Positions 9,076 to 17,973 of a DNA stretch of 64,000 nucleotides are shown one piece after another. Source of the stretch: DATLFA01 sp035525225 (GTDB taxonomy: Bacteria > Actinomycetota > Acidimicrobiia > Acidimicrobiales > WLNW01); contig DATLFA010000054.1 of assembly GCA_035525225.1 (NCBI GenBank), positions 62,001 through 126,000 on the forward strand, read 5' to 3'. Each line of letters opens with the position of its first letter. Within the stretch, counting starts at the first letter, position 1. The notes under the pieces were generated by a model that was not told the origin of the DNA, searched no databases, and saw nothing but the letters and a program-made list of their open reading frames with translations. The translations under genes were made by a program, and so were the position numbers.

Positions 9076-10280
9076 CGTTGGTCGCGGGGCAGACCCAGCA
9101 CTCGCTCCGCGACGATGTTGCGTTGGATCTCCGATGTCCCGCCGTAGATCGACTGCGACAACGAGAAGAAGAACGACGATTGCATCGGACTCACGGGGTA
9201 GTGATGGATCGGCTCACGGCGCCCCAAGCCCACGGCGGCGCGGCGTTCGTCGTCCGGCTTCCCGGTGAGGATCTGACCCGCGGGACCGAGCAGACCGATT
9301 GCCATGTTCTGCGCGGCCTTGTCGTAGTCGGTCCAGTACAGCTTGTTCATGGCCTCGAGCGCTGCCGTCTCGCGCGTGTGCCGATCGTGGACGACTTCAG
9401 TGAGGATGCGCAGGCTCGACATGCGCAAGATCTCGACCTTGCTCCATGCCCATGCCAACTGTTGACGAACGACGGAATCGGTGTTGCGGCCCTGCGACTT
9501 GGCGATGGCGATCATGTCGTCGAGCTCGCTTTTCAGCCGCTCATAGCTCGAAGCCGCGCTGGTGCCGCGTTCGAAGCCAAGGGTGGTCATCGCCACCTTC
9601 CACCCGTTGCCGGTGCCGCCGACCACGTTGGCATCGGGGCATCGCGCCCCTTTGATCTCGACGCGGTTGAAGCCCCTCGTGCCGTCGGGCTGAGGCAGCG
9701 CGATGACCTCGATGCCGGGTTGGTGCATGGGAAGGAGGAAGAACGTGATGCCGGCGTGCCGGGGTGTGACCTCGGCGTCGGTGCGGGCGAGCAGGATCAT
9801 GTAGTCGGAGTCTTCGGCCTCGCTCGTCCAGATCTTCGTTCCCTCGATGATCCAGTCGTCGCCCGAGCGAACGGCGCTGGTCTGCAGGGACGCGAGGTCG
9901 GACCCGGCGTCAGGCTCGCTGAATCCCTGGCACCACACGATCTCGCCCTCGAGGATGCGCGGTAGGAATTCGTGCTTCTGTTCCTCCGTTCCCCATTGCA
10001 ACAGCGTGGGACCGACGAGGATCTCGCCGAGCGACGACACGCGCATCGGTGCCTTCGCGCGAGCGAACTCTTCGTTGAGCACCACTTGCTCGACGACCGA
10101 CAACCCGCGACCCCCGTAGTCCTTCGGCCACGACGCGCAGACGAAGCCGCCGTCGAAGAGCTTGCCGGTCCACTCGGACATGAACGACTCGCGGTCGGTG
10201 GTGGACGGCAAGTTGTCTCGTATCCAGGTGCGTACCTCGGCACCGAATGCGATCGCTTCAGGTGGGTATCGAGCGTCCAT
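9072..10280 (-). CDS. Acyl-CoA dehydrogenase
   Basis: A 402-residue FAD-dependent acyl-CoA dehydrogenase that introduces a 2,3-double bond into an acyl-CoA. It shows the N-terminal alpha domain (KDYGGRGLSVVEQVVLNEE), the beta domain (CQGFSEPDAGSDLASLQT and GTKIWTSEAEDSDYMILLAR) and the C-terminal IYGGTSEIQRNIVAERVLG signature that contacts FAD. The start overlaps the end of the upstream LLM gene by 23 bases, and the stop overlaps the ligase start by four bases, so it is the third gene of a leftward operon. The acyl substrate cannot be read from sequence. Confidence 0.93.
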   Translation of the reverse strand: MDARYPPEAIAFGAEVRTWIRDNLPSTTDRESFMSEWTGKLFDGGFVCASWPKDYGGRGLSVVEQVVLNEEFARAKAPMRVSSLGEILVGPTLLQWGTEEQKHEFLPRILEGEIVWCQGFSEPDAGSDLASLQTSAVRSGDDWIIEGTKIWTSEAEDSDYMILLARTDAEVTPRHAGITFFLLPMHQPGIEVIALPQPDGTRGFNRVEIKGARCPDANVVGGTGNGWKVAMTTLGFERGTSAASSYERLKSELDDMIAIAKSQGRNTDSVVRQQLAWAWSKVEILRMSSLRILTEVVHDRHTRETAALEAMNKLYWTDYDKAAQNMAIGLLGPAGQILTGKPDDERRAAVGLGRREPIHHYPVSPMQSSFFFSLSQSIYGGTSEIQRNIVAERVLGLPRDQR

Positions 10281-11235
10281 CGGATCGGAAGTTAGTCGGC
10301 AACACGCTCAAGGTTGCAGCCAGGTCTGCGACACCGGGGCCCGAGCGGCCCCCATCAGAGTGGGGTAGCGGCATTACTTCGTAGAGCAGGGTGGTGACGC
10401 CTGCTTCGACGTACCGTTCGAGCTGCGCGCGACATTGATCCGGCGAACCGATGACCACGAGATCGCGGATCAGTTGCTCGGGGGCATCGTCGGGGTTGGC
10501 GCCCATGCGGTCGAGCAGGTCCCCGCGGCCGAGCCATCGGTGGTACCGAGCGTAGGTCGGTGTCAGCAGGTAGCGACCGACGCGCCGGCGCGCGACGGCG
10601 AGCGCGCGTTCATCATCGGCCCGATCGGTGACGACACACACGGTCACCCACGCGATGACTGCGAAGTCGCTGCGCGCGGGGGCGACACGTTCGAGCAACG
10701 GCGCGACGTCGTCGGCGCCGAGCGAGGTGAGCACCACGCCGTCGCCCTCGCCGCCGGCGAGGCGCAGCATCTGTGGTTGCAGCGCGCCGATCGCCAGCGC
10801 CGGCACGGGGTCGGGCACGAGCCCGAGCCGGAAACCACCGTCGACCTTCTCTCCGCTCAACGCGCGTCGCAGATAGCGCACGGAGTCGCGAACGCGCGCG
10901 AGCGGATCGACGAAGGGAATGCTGTTCCAGCCCTCGACGATCGCGGGTGACGACGCGCCGAGGCCGATCGTGACCCTGCCTGGCGCGGCCGACGCCAGCG
11001 TCGCCGCGGTTTGCGCGAGCAACGCCCGGCCGCGGGTGTAGACGGGCACGATCGCCGTGCCGAACGAGAGGCGAGGTTCCGACGCAGCCGCGATGGCCAG
11101 GGGAGCGATGCCGTCGGCGCGATCGCTCTCGCCCGCCCAGAAGTCGCTATAGCCGAGATCGGCGAGTCCGACCGCGAATGAGGCGAGATCACGGATTGCG
11201 ACGGCGTGCGGAGCAATGACGCCGACGCGCGTCAT
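10258..11235 (-). CDS. LLM-class F420-dependent oxidoreductase
   Basis: A 325-residue luciferase-like TIM-barrel oxidoreductase of the type using coenzyme F420. Visible features are an N-terminal strand (TRVGVIAPHA), LADLGYSDFWAGES, LSFGTAIVPVYTRGRALLAQTAATL and RVTIGLGASS. The frame extends upstream to 11433 but this runs through a repeat array and the preceding gene; the ATG at 11233-11235, two bases after the upstream stop, starts the family alignment. The C-terminus carries an unusual Gly/Pro/Ser-rich stretch encoded by a repeat copy at 10336-10365. Second gene of the leftward operon. Confidence 0.85.
   Translation of the reverse strand: MTRVGVIAPHAVAIRDLASFAVGLADLGYSDFWAGESDRADGIAPLAIAAASEPRLSFGTAIVPVYTRGRALLAQTAATLASAAPGRVTIGLGASSPAIVEGWNSIPFVDPLARVRDSVRYLRRALSGEKVDGGFRLGLVPDPVPALAIGALQPQMLRLAGGEGDGVVLTSLGADDVAPLLERVAPARSDFAVIAWVTVCVVTDRADDERALAVARRRVGRYLLTPTYARYHRWLGRGDLLDRMGANPDDAPEQLIRDLVVIGSPDQCRAQLERYVEAGVTTLLYEVMPLPHSDGGRSGPGVADLAATLSVLPTNFRSDGRSIPT
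10336..10365. repeat. Copy of GC-rich interspersed repeat (single)
   Basis: Reads GGGGCCCGAGCGGCCCC, then CATCAGAGTGGGG on the plus strand, a diverged copy of the family at 55541 and 59296. It lies within the last 35 codons of the LLM gene and encodes SDGGRSGPG there. Confidence 0.6.
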
Positions 11236-11237
11236 GC

Positions 11238-11987
11238 CTAATTTCCCGCTCTGGAAGAGGCCGCTCGGGCCTCGCTTCCCGCTCTGGAAGAGGCCGCTCG
11301 GGCCTCGCTTCCCGCTCTCGAAACGGCTCGATCCCAACGCTGCGCGATGTCGGCAACGGAAACGACCGTCCCGAACGAGAGGTCGAGCTTGCTCAGCGCA
11401 TTGGCATGCCGCGCCGCCTCGTAGTCGCCGCACGCGTCGCGTGCGATGACGACGTAGTAATCGTGCATGAACCCATCACGGATGGTCGACTCCACACAAC
11501 CGGTTGTCGCGACGCCGCACACGACGAGTGTCTGTACGCCGTTGCTGCGTAGGAGCTGATCGAGCCGCGTGCCGATGAACGCGCTGTACCGGTGTTTGTC
11601 GAGGACGAACTCCTTCGGCCGTCCGTCGGGGCGCAACTCACCGTAGAAGTCGGCTCCCCAAGTGCCTTCCTGTACGCACGGTGGGCGCTCGTGACCGTGG
11701 TTGCGCCGGTACTGGGCATAGAGAGCGGGCGACAGGTACTTGTCGTCGCCGAGCATGCGTACGAAGACGGTCAACACCTCGGCTCGGCGCGCCGCGTCGA
11801 GCAGGGCCTTCGACCGGTCGAGCACGGCTTCGATGCCCGTGTCGCCCATGAACCCCGGAACCTGTTGCTGTGCCACCCAGCCGTCAGCGTGTACGAAGTC
11901 GTTCTGGAGATCGACCATGATGAGCGCGGCGCGCGCCGGGTCGGCTTGCTCGCTCCAGTCGAATAGCACGTTGGTGCGGTCGAGCAC
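11238..11987 (-). CDS. Cysteine hydrolase of the isochorismatase family
   Basis: About 249 residues. The isochorismatase-like fold is clear: aspartate in MVDLQNDF, lysine in LDKHRYSAF and the nucleophile cysteine in GVATTGCVEST, the catalytic Asp-Lys-Cys triad of amidases in this family. The start is uncertain. The GTG at 11987 has a GGGGGG ribosome binding site 4 bases upstream and is preferred. An in-frame ATG at 12032 would overlap the start codon of the divergent dioxygenase. The last 26 residues are a repetitive tail (RAGSEARAASS units) encoded by a repeat array, not part of the family fold. First gene of a four-gene leftward operon. The substrate is unknown. Confidence 0.85.
   Translation of the reverse strand: MLDRTNVLFDWSEQADPARAALIMVDLQNDFVHADGWVAQQQVPGFMGDTGIEAVLDRSKALLDAARRAEVLTVFVRMLGDDKYLSPALYAQYRRNHGHERPPCVQEGTWGADFYGELRPDGRPKEFVLDKHRYSAFIGTRLDQLLRSNGVQTLVVCGVATTGCVESTIRDGFMHDYYVVIARDACGDYEAARHANALSKLDLSFGTVVSVADIAQRWDRAVSRAGSEARAASSRAGSEARAASSRAGN
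11243..11330. repeat. Tandem array of GC-rich interspersed repeat, 2 full and 1 partial copy
   Basis: Period 33 bases: full copies at 11243-11275 and 11276-11308, then a partial diverged copy. The core GGCCGCTCGGGCC and the end TTCCCGCTCT match the reverse complement of the arrays at 55541 and 59296. Because 33 is divisible by three, the array is read in frame as the C-terminus of the cysteine hydrolase. Confidence 0.85.
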
Positions 11988-12030
11988 GGTTCCCCCCGGG
12001 TCGTCGGAATGACAGCGATAGTGTGCGGTC

Positions 12031-12888
12031 ATGACGAAGTCTGCCATCTCGGTCGAGGTCCGGCCGCTCACCGCGGGTTGTGGCGCAGAGATCCACGGTG
12101 TCGATCTCACCCAACCGATCGACGACGCGACCTATCTCGAGCTTCGCGGCGCGTTGCTCGAATATGGCGCGATCTTCTTCCGTGATCAGCACATTGACGA
12201 CCTCGCGCACAATCGGTTCGCGAGCCGCTTCGGCGAGCCCGACATCTTTCCCTTCGGCGAGCGCCCGACTCCCGAAGCACCCGCGGTCCACGTGATCGAT
12301 TTCGACGGCGCCGCCGATGCCGAAGGCAAAGGCGCGGACGAATGGCATACCGATGTGACCTTCATCCCCACGCCACCGATGGGCACGGTGCTGCGCGCCG
12401 TCGTGTTGCCTCCGTATGGCGGTGACACCTGCTTCGCCAACATGGGTGCCGCGTACGATGCGCTGTCCGCGCCACTTCGCGAGATGCTCGACGGCCTCAC
12501 GGCATTGCACGACTACCGCGTCTTTGCGCCCAAGTTGTTCCGGACGGATCCGGTCAACGGACCGAGCAAGCTCGAAGAGCGCGCGAAGGTCAATCCCCCG
12601 GTCGAGCACCCTGTGGTGCGTACGCACCCCGACTCGGGCCGCAAGGTCTTGTTCGTAAATCGCAACTACACGGCGCGGATCGTCGGTTTGACCGAGCGTG
12701 AGAACGAAGTGTTGCTGCCTTACCTGTTCGATCACGCGCGCGACCCGATGTTCCAGTGCCGGTTCCGATGGCGGCCGGGCTCGGTGGCCTTCTGGGACAA
12801 CCGCCTCGTGCAGCACTACGCGGTCGCCGACTACAGCGCACGGCGGCGGATGCATCGGGTCGTCATCAAGGGTGACAAGCCGTACTGA
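12031..12888 (+). CDS. TauD/TfdA-family Fe(II)/2-oxoglutarate dioxygenase
   Basis: A 285-residue non-haem iron dioxygenase. The facial triad is His106-x-Asp108 (EWHTDVTF) and distal His262 (VQHYAVADY); arginines in the RRRMHR segment would bind 2-oxoglutarate. The N-terminal GCGAEIHGVDLTQPIDD and the FRDQHI motif are typical. Family members hydroxylate and thereby cleave sulfonates, aryloxyacids or related compounds; the substrate is not evident. It is divergent from the cysteine hydrolase and starts on or very near the same bases as that gene's longest possible frame. Confidence 0.9.
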   Translation: MTKSAISVEVRPLTAGCGAEIHGVDLTQPIDDATYLELRGALLEYGAIFFRDQHIDDLAHNRFASRFGEPDIFPFGERPTPEAPAVHVIDFDGAADAEGKGADEWHTDVTFIPTPPMGTVLRAVVLPPYGGDTCFANMGAAYDALSAPLREMLDGLTALHDYRVFAPKLFRTDPVNGPSKLEERAKVNPPVEHPVVRTHPDSGRKVLFVNRNYTARIVGLTERENEVLLPYLFDHARDPMFQCRFRWRPGSVAFWDNRLVQHYAVADYSARRRMHRVVIKGDKPY

Positions 12889-13005
12889 CGCAACATCCGG
12901 GACGGATCGCCGCGCCCATGTTCGAAAAGTTCTCATCCGAGTGACATCGGGCGGGGGGTGCGTCGCCGCGGCGGCGCACTGTGTACGGTCTGCTGCGGGG
13001 TCCGA

Positions 13006-14415
13006 ATGAGCAGCACGCGCACTTCTCTCGCATGGATCTCGTCGGCACTGAGCGCGCTCGTCGTGTCGATCAACCTCACCGTGATGAGCGTGGCCTTCGA
13101 CTCGATGCGCCGCGACTTCCCTGGCACCGAGCTCCGCGTGATGGGCTGGGTCTTGTCCGTGTACACCATCGTGTTCGGCGCGTTGCTGGTGCCCGCAGGG
13201 CGCCTCGCCGACCATCTCGGCCGGCGCAGGATCTTCCTGTGGGGCCTGGGCATCATGTCGGTGTCGTCGACGCTCGCCGGTCTGGCGCCCTCGGTATGGG
13301 TGATCATCGTCGGACGCGTCGGCCAGGGCGCCGCGGCCGCATGCCTTGTGCCGTCGACGCTCGGGCTGTTGCTCGAAGCCGTGCCGGTCGAGCAGCGGGT
13401 CACGGTGACGGCCTTTTACAGCGTGCTCGCATCGGTTGGCGGTATCGCGGGGCCGACCGTCGGCGCGTTGCTCATACAGGAGTCCAGTTGGCGTGCCGCA
13501 TTCTTCATCGCGCCGGTGCTGGCGGTGCTGTCGTGGATCACCGGCATCCGCTCACTGCCCGAGACGAGGCGGGTCAAATCGGGTCCGTTGCCCGACCTTC
13601 TCGGCTCGCTGCTCGTCGTGGTGAGCTTGTCGGCATTCTCGCTCGGCGTTTTGCAGTCTCGTGATTGGGGCTGGGCCGACGCCCGCACGATCGGCGCGCT
13701 CGCGTTTGCCGTCGCGGCGGCAGTGTGGTTCTGGCGCCGCTCGAGTGTGCATCCCGTGCCCGTGCTACCGATGAAGCTCACCCGCAACCGCAGCTTCGCG
13801 TTGGCCAACATCGCGTCGGTGCTCTACGGCGGAGCAACGGGCGCACTCCTGTTCGGGACGGTGCTCTTCCTGCGCGAGGTCTGGGACTACGACATCGTGG
13901 ACGCGGGTCTCGGGTTGTTGCCCCTGGCCGTCGCGTCGATGGTCACGTCGTGGTTCGGCGGGCGTCTGGGCAATCGGTATGGAGAACGCGCGGTTGCGGT
14001 GCCCGGGGCGCTCGTCGTCGCCAGCGGCTTGGCGTGGTTCGCGTGGCGCGTTGGCGCGCAGCCGGAGTTCGTGCGTGAATGGTTGCCCGGTGGCACGTTG
14101 ATCGGTTTCGGCATGGGGCTCACGTATCCGATGATCGGATCCGCGTGCGTTCGTGGCGTCGAGGGCGCCGACTTGTCGGTCGCGAGCGCGGCGAACCGTA
14201 TGACCCTACAAATCGGCAACGCGGTGGGCATCGCGCTCGTGATCGCGATTCTGGGCGACGCGAGTGGGCACGCGATGCTCGATCAGATGCGCATCGGGTG
14301 GGCGGTGACCGCGGCGATGGTGGTCGCGGTGGCCGCGACCATGGCGCTGCTCGATCGGCCCGCGCACGTCATGGGTGTGTCCGCAAGCAGGGCTCACGTC
14401 GCGGCGTCGCCGTAG
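13006..14415 (+). CDS. MFS transporter, DHA2 (EmrB/QacA) type
   Basis: A 469-residue integral membrane protein with many hydrophobic segments, consistent with the 14-helix drug:H+ antiporter family. It has the motif A-like loop GRLADHLGRRRIF between helices 2 and 3, and helix 5 carries an antiporter-like VGGIAGPTVGALL. The ATG at 13006 gives MSSTRTSLAW followed directly by helix 1; a GTG frame start at 12958 adds a charged, Cys-rich segment and is less likely. It ends 22 bases inside the 3' end of the convergent MFS gene. Probably an efflux pump; the substrate is unknown. Confidence 0.88.
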   Translation: MSSTRTSLAWISSALSALVVSINLTVMSVAFDSMRRDFPGTELRVMGWVLSVYTIVFGALLVPAGRLADHLGRRRIFLWGLGIMSVSSTLAGLAPSVWVIIVGRVGQGAAAACLVPSTLGLLLEAVPVEQRVTVTAFYSVLASVGGIAGPTVGALLIQESSWRAAFFIAPVLAVLSWITGIRSLPETRRVKSGPLPDLLGSLLVVVSLSAFSLGVLQSRDWGWADARTIGALAFAVAAAVWFWRRSSVHPVPVLPMKLTRNRSFALANIASVLYGGATGALLFGTVLFLREVWDYDIVDAGLGLLPLAVASMVTSWFGGRLGNRYGERAVAVPGALVVASGLAWFAWRVGAQPEFVREWLPGGTLIGFGMGLTYPMIGSACVRGVEGADLSVASAANRMTLQIGNAVGIALVIAILGDASGHAMLDQMRIGWAVTAAMVVAVAATMALLDRPAHVMGVSASRAHVAASP

Positions 14416-15824
14416 ACGATCAACGCCGACATGACGAGGGCGAGCGCGGCGAAAGCGGCGGCGGTCCAGGCCGAGTTGACGAACGCACCGGCGGCCGCGC
14501 TGGTACCGATCACGGCGATCAAGAGAGTCTGACCGACGCTCGACCCGAGTTGACCGGCCATGCTCAACACGCCGTTGGCGACCCCGGCGTCGCCGTCGTC
14601 GACTGCGTTGGTTATGGCGGTGACCAGACCCGGTCGTCCGTAGCCCGCGCCGAATCCGGTCAACACGATGCTGATCACGACCATTGCGATCGAGTGCCGC
14701 TGCACGCCCACCGCGGTGACGACACATCCGACGACCAGTACGACGTTGCCCGACAGCAGTACCCAGCGGGTCCCGATGGTGCGCGCGTGTCGGGCCGACA
14801 TACTCGCCGCCAGTGAGAAGGCCGCGGGCCGTATGCCCGAGAGCAGCGCGACGGCGCCGGTGCCATAGCCGAAGACGCGTCTGAGCATGAACGCTCCCGT
14901 CGTCGACAAACCCATCAGCGTGACGTGCACGAGCAAGTTGGTCGCCACCGCTGCGCCCACGTCGCGACGAACGAGCCAGGAGGGCCGCAACAGCGGTTCG
15001 GCGGCGCGGCGCTCGACGAATCCGAACGCGGCCAGCCCCGCGGCGCCGAGGACCGCCGTCGTCTGGACGGCGCGATGATCGACGCCCCAGTCGCCGACAC
15101 GATTCAGGGCGAACAGCAGGCCGACCACGGCGACCGTGAGTGCCATCGCGCCGGCGATGTCGAAGCGGACGTCGGGCCGGCGCGGCGTTTCGGGAAGTAG
15201 TGGCACCGCGGCGATCACCGCGACCGCCGCGATGGCGGCCTGCCCGACGAACATCGGCCGCCACCCGATGGAATCGACGAGTGGACCACCGACCACGATC
15301 GCGATCACGGGTGACGCCGACATGACCGTGACCACCCTGGCGAACGCGCGGCCGCGATCCGCGGGAGCGAGAATGCGCGCCAGGATCCCGAACGCGGCCG
15401 GCGACGTCGAGGCGCCGGCGAGTTGTGACGCGGTGCGCAACACGATCAGCGAGGCGACGTTGGGGGAGAACGCGGTGGCGAACGCGAGAACGGTGGCGAC
15501 GGCCCAGCCCCAGATGAAGACGCGCCGGTGTCCGTAGAGATCGCCGAGCTTGCCGAACAACGGCATACTGACGCCGAACGCGATCGCGGGTGCGATGTTG
15601 ACCCACGCGACGACGCTCGTGGGGCTGCGGAGGTCGTCGGAGATCGCAGGGAGCGCGGCAACGAGCAACATGTTGGCGAACGAGCTCGCCGCGACACCGG
15701 CCATGACGACGAACAGAACTGCGGCTTCGTAGCGGGGGTGACGCTCGATGGCCTCCCGATCACGTCCACGCAGCACGTGGAGTAGCGGGGGAGCCTCGAT
15801 TGCGACATCCCCCGGCGCAGTCAT
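14394..15824 (-). CDS. MFS transporter, EmrB/QacA-like
   Basis: A 476-residue membrane transporter with about 12-14 hydrophobic helices. The conserved loop GKLGDLYGHRRVFIWG and the helix 5 region ASPVIAIVVGGPLVDSIGW are visible. The start ATG at 15822-15824 was chosen because the residues before it (frame open to 16256) lie antisense to the CoA-transferase and have no hydrophobic or family character. Convergent with, and overlapping by 22 bases, the related transporter at 13006. Divergent from the CoA-transferase at 15895. Export of a drug-like or metabolic compound is inferred only from family. Confidence 0.88.
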   Translation of the reverse strand: MTAPGDVAIEAPPLLHVLRGRDREAIERHPRYEAAVLFVVMAGVAASSFANMLLVAALPAISDDLRSPTSVVAWVNIAPAIAFGVSMPLFGKLGDLYGHRRVFIWGWAVATVLAFATAFSPNVASLIVLRTASQLAGASTSPAAFGILARILAPADRGRAFARVVTVMSASPVIAIVVGGPLVDSIGWRPMFVGQAAIAAVAVIAAVPLLPETPRRPDVRFDIAGAMALTVAVVGLLFALNRVGDWGVDHRAVQTTAVLGAAGLAAFGFVERRAAEPLLRPSWLVRRDVGAAVATNLLVHVTLMGLSTTGAFMLRRVFGYGTGAVALLSGIRPAAFSLAASMSARHARTIGTRWVLLSGNVVLVVGCVVTAVGVQRHSIAMVVISIVLTGFGAGYGRPGLVTAITNAVDDGDAGVANGVLSMAGQLGSSVGQTLLIAVIGTSAAAGAFVNSAWTAAAFAALALVMSALIVYGDAAT

Positions 15825-15894
15825 CCCGAGGCAGTGTAAACAACTGCCGAGCCCCATCGAATAACACAAGAACTGTGGGAAGGGAGAGCTTCGA

Positions 15895-17088
15895 ATGTTC
15901 GAGGGAGTGCGAGTCGTCGAGGTGGCGACCCATGTGTTCGTGCCGTCGGCTGCCGCGGTGTTGAGCGACTTCGGTGCAGAGGTGGTCAAGATCGAACACC
16001 CCGTCACCGGTGACCCGTACCGGCACCTACACACCGCGACGCTCGGTGTCGACGGGCGTGCGGTCAACGTCAAGATCGAGCACGCCAATCGCGGCAAGCG
16101 CAGCATCGGCCTCGACATCACGCGCCCCGACGGGCGCGCGTTGTTGTTGCGTCTGATCGAACGCGCCGACGTCTTCGTCACGAACCTACGGCCCCGCGCG
16201 TTGCGCGCGGCTTCCCTCGATGTGGCCGACGTGCGTGCGGTGAATGCGGGCATCATCTACGCCCGCGGCCATGGGTTCGGCGTGCGCGGAACCGGTGCCG
16301 ATCGCGCCGGATATGACGCGTCGGCCTACTGGGCCCGCGGCGGAGTGGGGCTGGCGCTCACGCCGGCCGACCTCGATGACCCGATTCTGCAACGTCCGGC
16401 ATTCGGCGACAACCAAGGCGCGATGAACCTCGCATTCGGCATCGCGTCTGCGTTGTTCAAGAGGGAACGTACCGGCGAGGGATCGGTGGTGGACGTGTCA
16501 TTGCTGTCCACCGCGCTGTGGGGTCTCGCGTTCGATGTGCTTTCGGCGCGCAACCCCGGCTACCTCGGCCGGGCACCGACTCGGCCGTCGGGCTGGAACC
16601 CATTGACCTCGACGTTTCGCACCGAAGACGGGCGCCACATCACCTTCGTACTGCTCGAACCCGACCGCTATTGGCGGAGGTTCTGCGAGCACATCGATCG
16701 CGTCGACCTGATCGAGGATCCCCGCTTTTACGACGCGACCGTCCGCAACGCCAACGCCGACGAGCTGCTCGAGATCCTGACCGCGGTGTTCGCCTCGTTC
16801 ACCTACGCCGAGTGGATGCCCCGACTGGCTGGTTTCGACGGGCCGTGGGAGCCGTTCCAGCGAGCGGGCGAGCTCTACGACGACGAGCAGGTCGTGGCCA
16901 ACGGCTACATCGGTCCGGCCGGCGACGGCAGCTACCAATTGGTGGCACCCCCGGCGCAGTTCGACGAGACGCCGGTGCGTTCGCTACGGGCGCCCGAGCA
17001 CGGCGAGCACACCGAGGAAGTTCTCCTCGAGTTGGGTCTCGACTGGGACGAGATCGCCCGGCTGAAGGACCAGCACGTAATCACCTAG
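15895..17088 (+). CDS. CoA-transferase family III (CaiB/BaiF type)
   Basis: A 397-residue family III CoA-transferase, which moves CoA between carboxylic acids through an aspartyl-CoA anhydride. The start FEGVRVVEVATHVFVPSAAA, the segment LSDFGAEVVKIEHP and the NRGKRSIGLDI strand are characteristic. The candidate catalytic aspartate is in AGYDASAYWARGG. A good ribosome binding site (GGGAGAG) precedes the ATG. It lies just before the branched-chain-type ABC transporter, which may import the acid it activates; this is inference. A second family III member is at 30778-31956. Confidence 0.9.
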   Translation: MFEGVRVVEVATHVFVPSAAAVLSDFGAEVVKIEHPVTGDPYRHLHTATLGVDGRAVNVKIEHANRGKRSIGLDITRPDGRALLLRLIERADVFVTNLRPRALRAASLDVADVRAVNAGIIYARGHGFGVRGTGADRAGYDASAYWARGGVGLALTPADLDDPILQRPAFGDNQGAMNLAFGIASALFKRERTGEGSVVDVSLLSTALWGLAFDVLSARNPGYLGRAPTRPSGWNPLTSTFRTEDGRHITFVLLEPDRYWRRFCEHIDRVDLIEDPRFYDATVRNANADELLEILTAVFASFTYAEWMPRLAGFDGPWEPFQRAGELYDDEQVVANGYIGPAGDGSYQLVAPPAQFDETPVRSLRAPEHGEHTEEVLLELGLDWDEIARLKDQHVIT

Positions 17089-17190
17089 GGCCGGGGCCGG
17101 CGCCGAGCGCTCGCGCGAGGCTGCCGACCAGCTAAGTGTGACCGATGCCCCGCGGTTGTGTACCGTCTGTCGCTTGAACTTGGGGGGTGT

Positions 17191-17964
17191 ATGGCGACCA
17201 CCAACGGCTCGCTGATCAGCGTCGAAGACGTCACCGTGCGCTTCGGCGGCGTCATCGCCGTCAATCGCGCCTCGATGGCGGTGCCGGCGGGCGAGATCCG
17301 CGGTCTCATCGGGCCCAACGGGGCCGGCAAGACCACGCTGTTCGACACGATCACGGGTATGCGACCGCCCTCGTCGGGCACCGTGCATTTCGACGGTACG
17401 GACATCACGAGCCGCAGCGCGGTGTGGCGCAGCCGCAACGGCATCCGGCGCACGTTCCAACGCCAGCAGCCCTTCGGTTGGTTGACGGTCGAGGACAACG
17501 TCTTGGTCGCGCTCGACTACCACGGCGGCGGCGGTGGGCTCATCGCCGATCTCGTCGCCTTCCCCGCCCGTAAGCGCATCGAAGCCGAGCGCCGGACGCG
17601 GGCGCGCGCCGTCGTCGAGCAGTGCGGCCTGGGCGACGTCGCCCAAGATCCGGCGGGCAGCCTGCCGATCGGCAAGATCCGCCTTCTCGAGCTCGCCCGG
17701 GCGATCGTCGACCGACCTCGGGCCTTGTTGCTCGACGAGCCGACTTCGGGTCTCGAAGAACACGAGTCGCGTCGCTTAGCGCAGATCGTGCGCGATTTCA
17801 GAGACAGCACCGGTGCTGCGGTGTTGCTGGTCGAGCACGACGTTCCGTTCGTCATGGATCTCTCCGATCGCGTCACGGTGCTCAATCTGGGTGAGGTCAT
17901 CGCTGAAGGTTCACCCGACGACGTGAGTCGCAACCCCGCCGTTCGCGCGGCCTACCTCGGTTAA
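17191..17964 (+). CDS. livG: Branched-chain amino acid-type ABC transporter, ATP-binding protein
   Basis: A 257-residue LivG-like ATPase that would power uptake through the fused permease encoded next. The Walker A motif is GPNGAGKTT, the Walker B region LLLDEPTSGLEEHE, and the switch His is in LLVEHDVPFV. The signature motif is unusual: LPIGKIRLLELARAI stands where LivG proteins have LSxGxQR. The ATG at 17191 follows TGGGGGGTGT, a strong ribosome binding site. The gap to the next gene is 9 bases. The ligand of this family may be an amino acid, amide or aromatic/carboxylic acid. Confidence 0.88.
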   Translation: MATTNGSLISVEDVTVRFGGVIAVNRASMAVPAGEIRGLIGPNGAGKTTLFDTITGMRPPSSGTVHFDGTDITSRSAVWRSRNGIRRTFQRQQPFGWLTVEDNVLVALDYHGGGGGLIADLVAFPARKRIEAERRTRARAVVEQCGLGDVAQDPAGSLPIGKIRLLELARAIVDRPRALLLDEPTSGLEEHESRRLAQIVRDFRDSTGAAVLLVEHDVPFVMDLSDRVTVLNLGEVIAEGSPDDVSRNPAVRAAYLG

Positions 17965-17973
17965 GGGGCAGCT

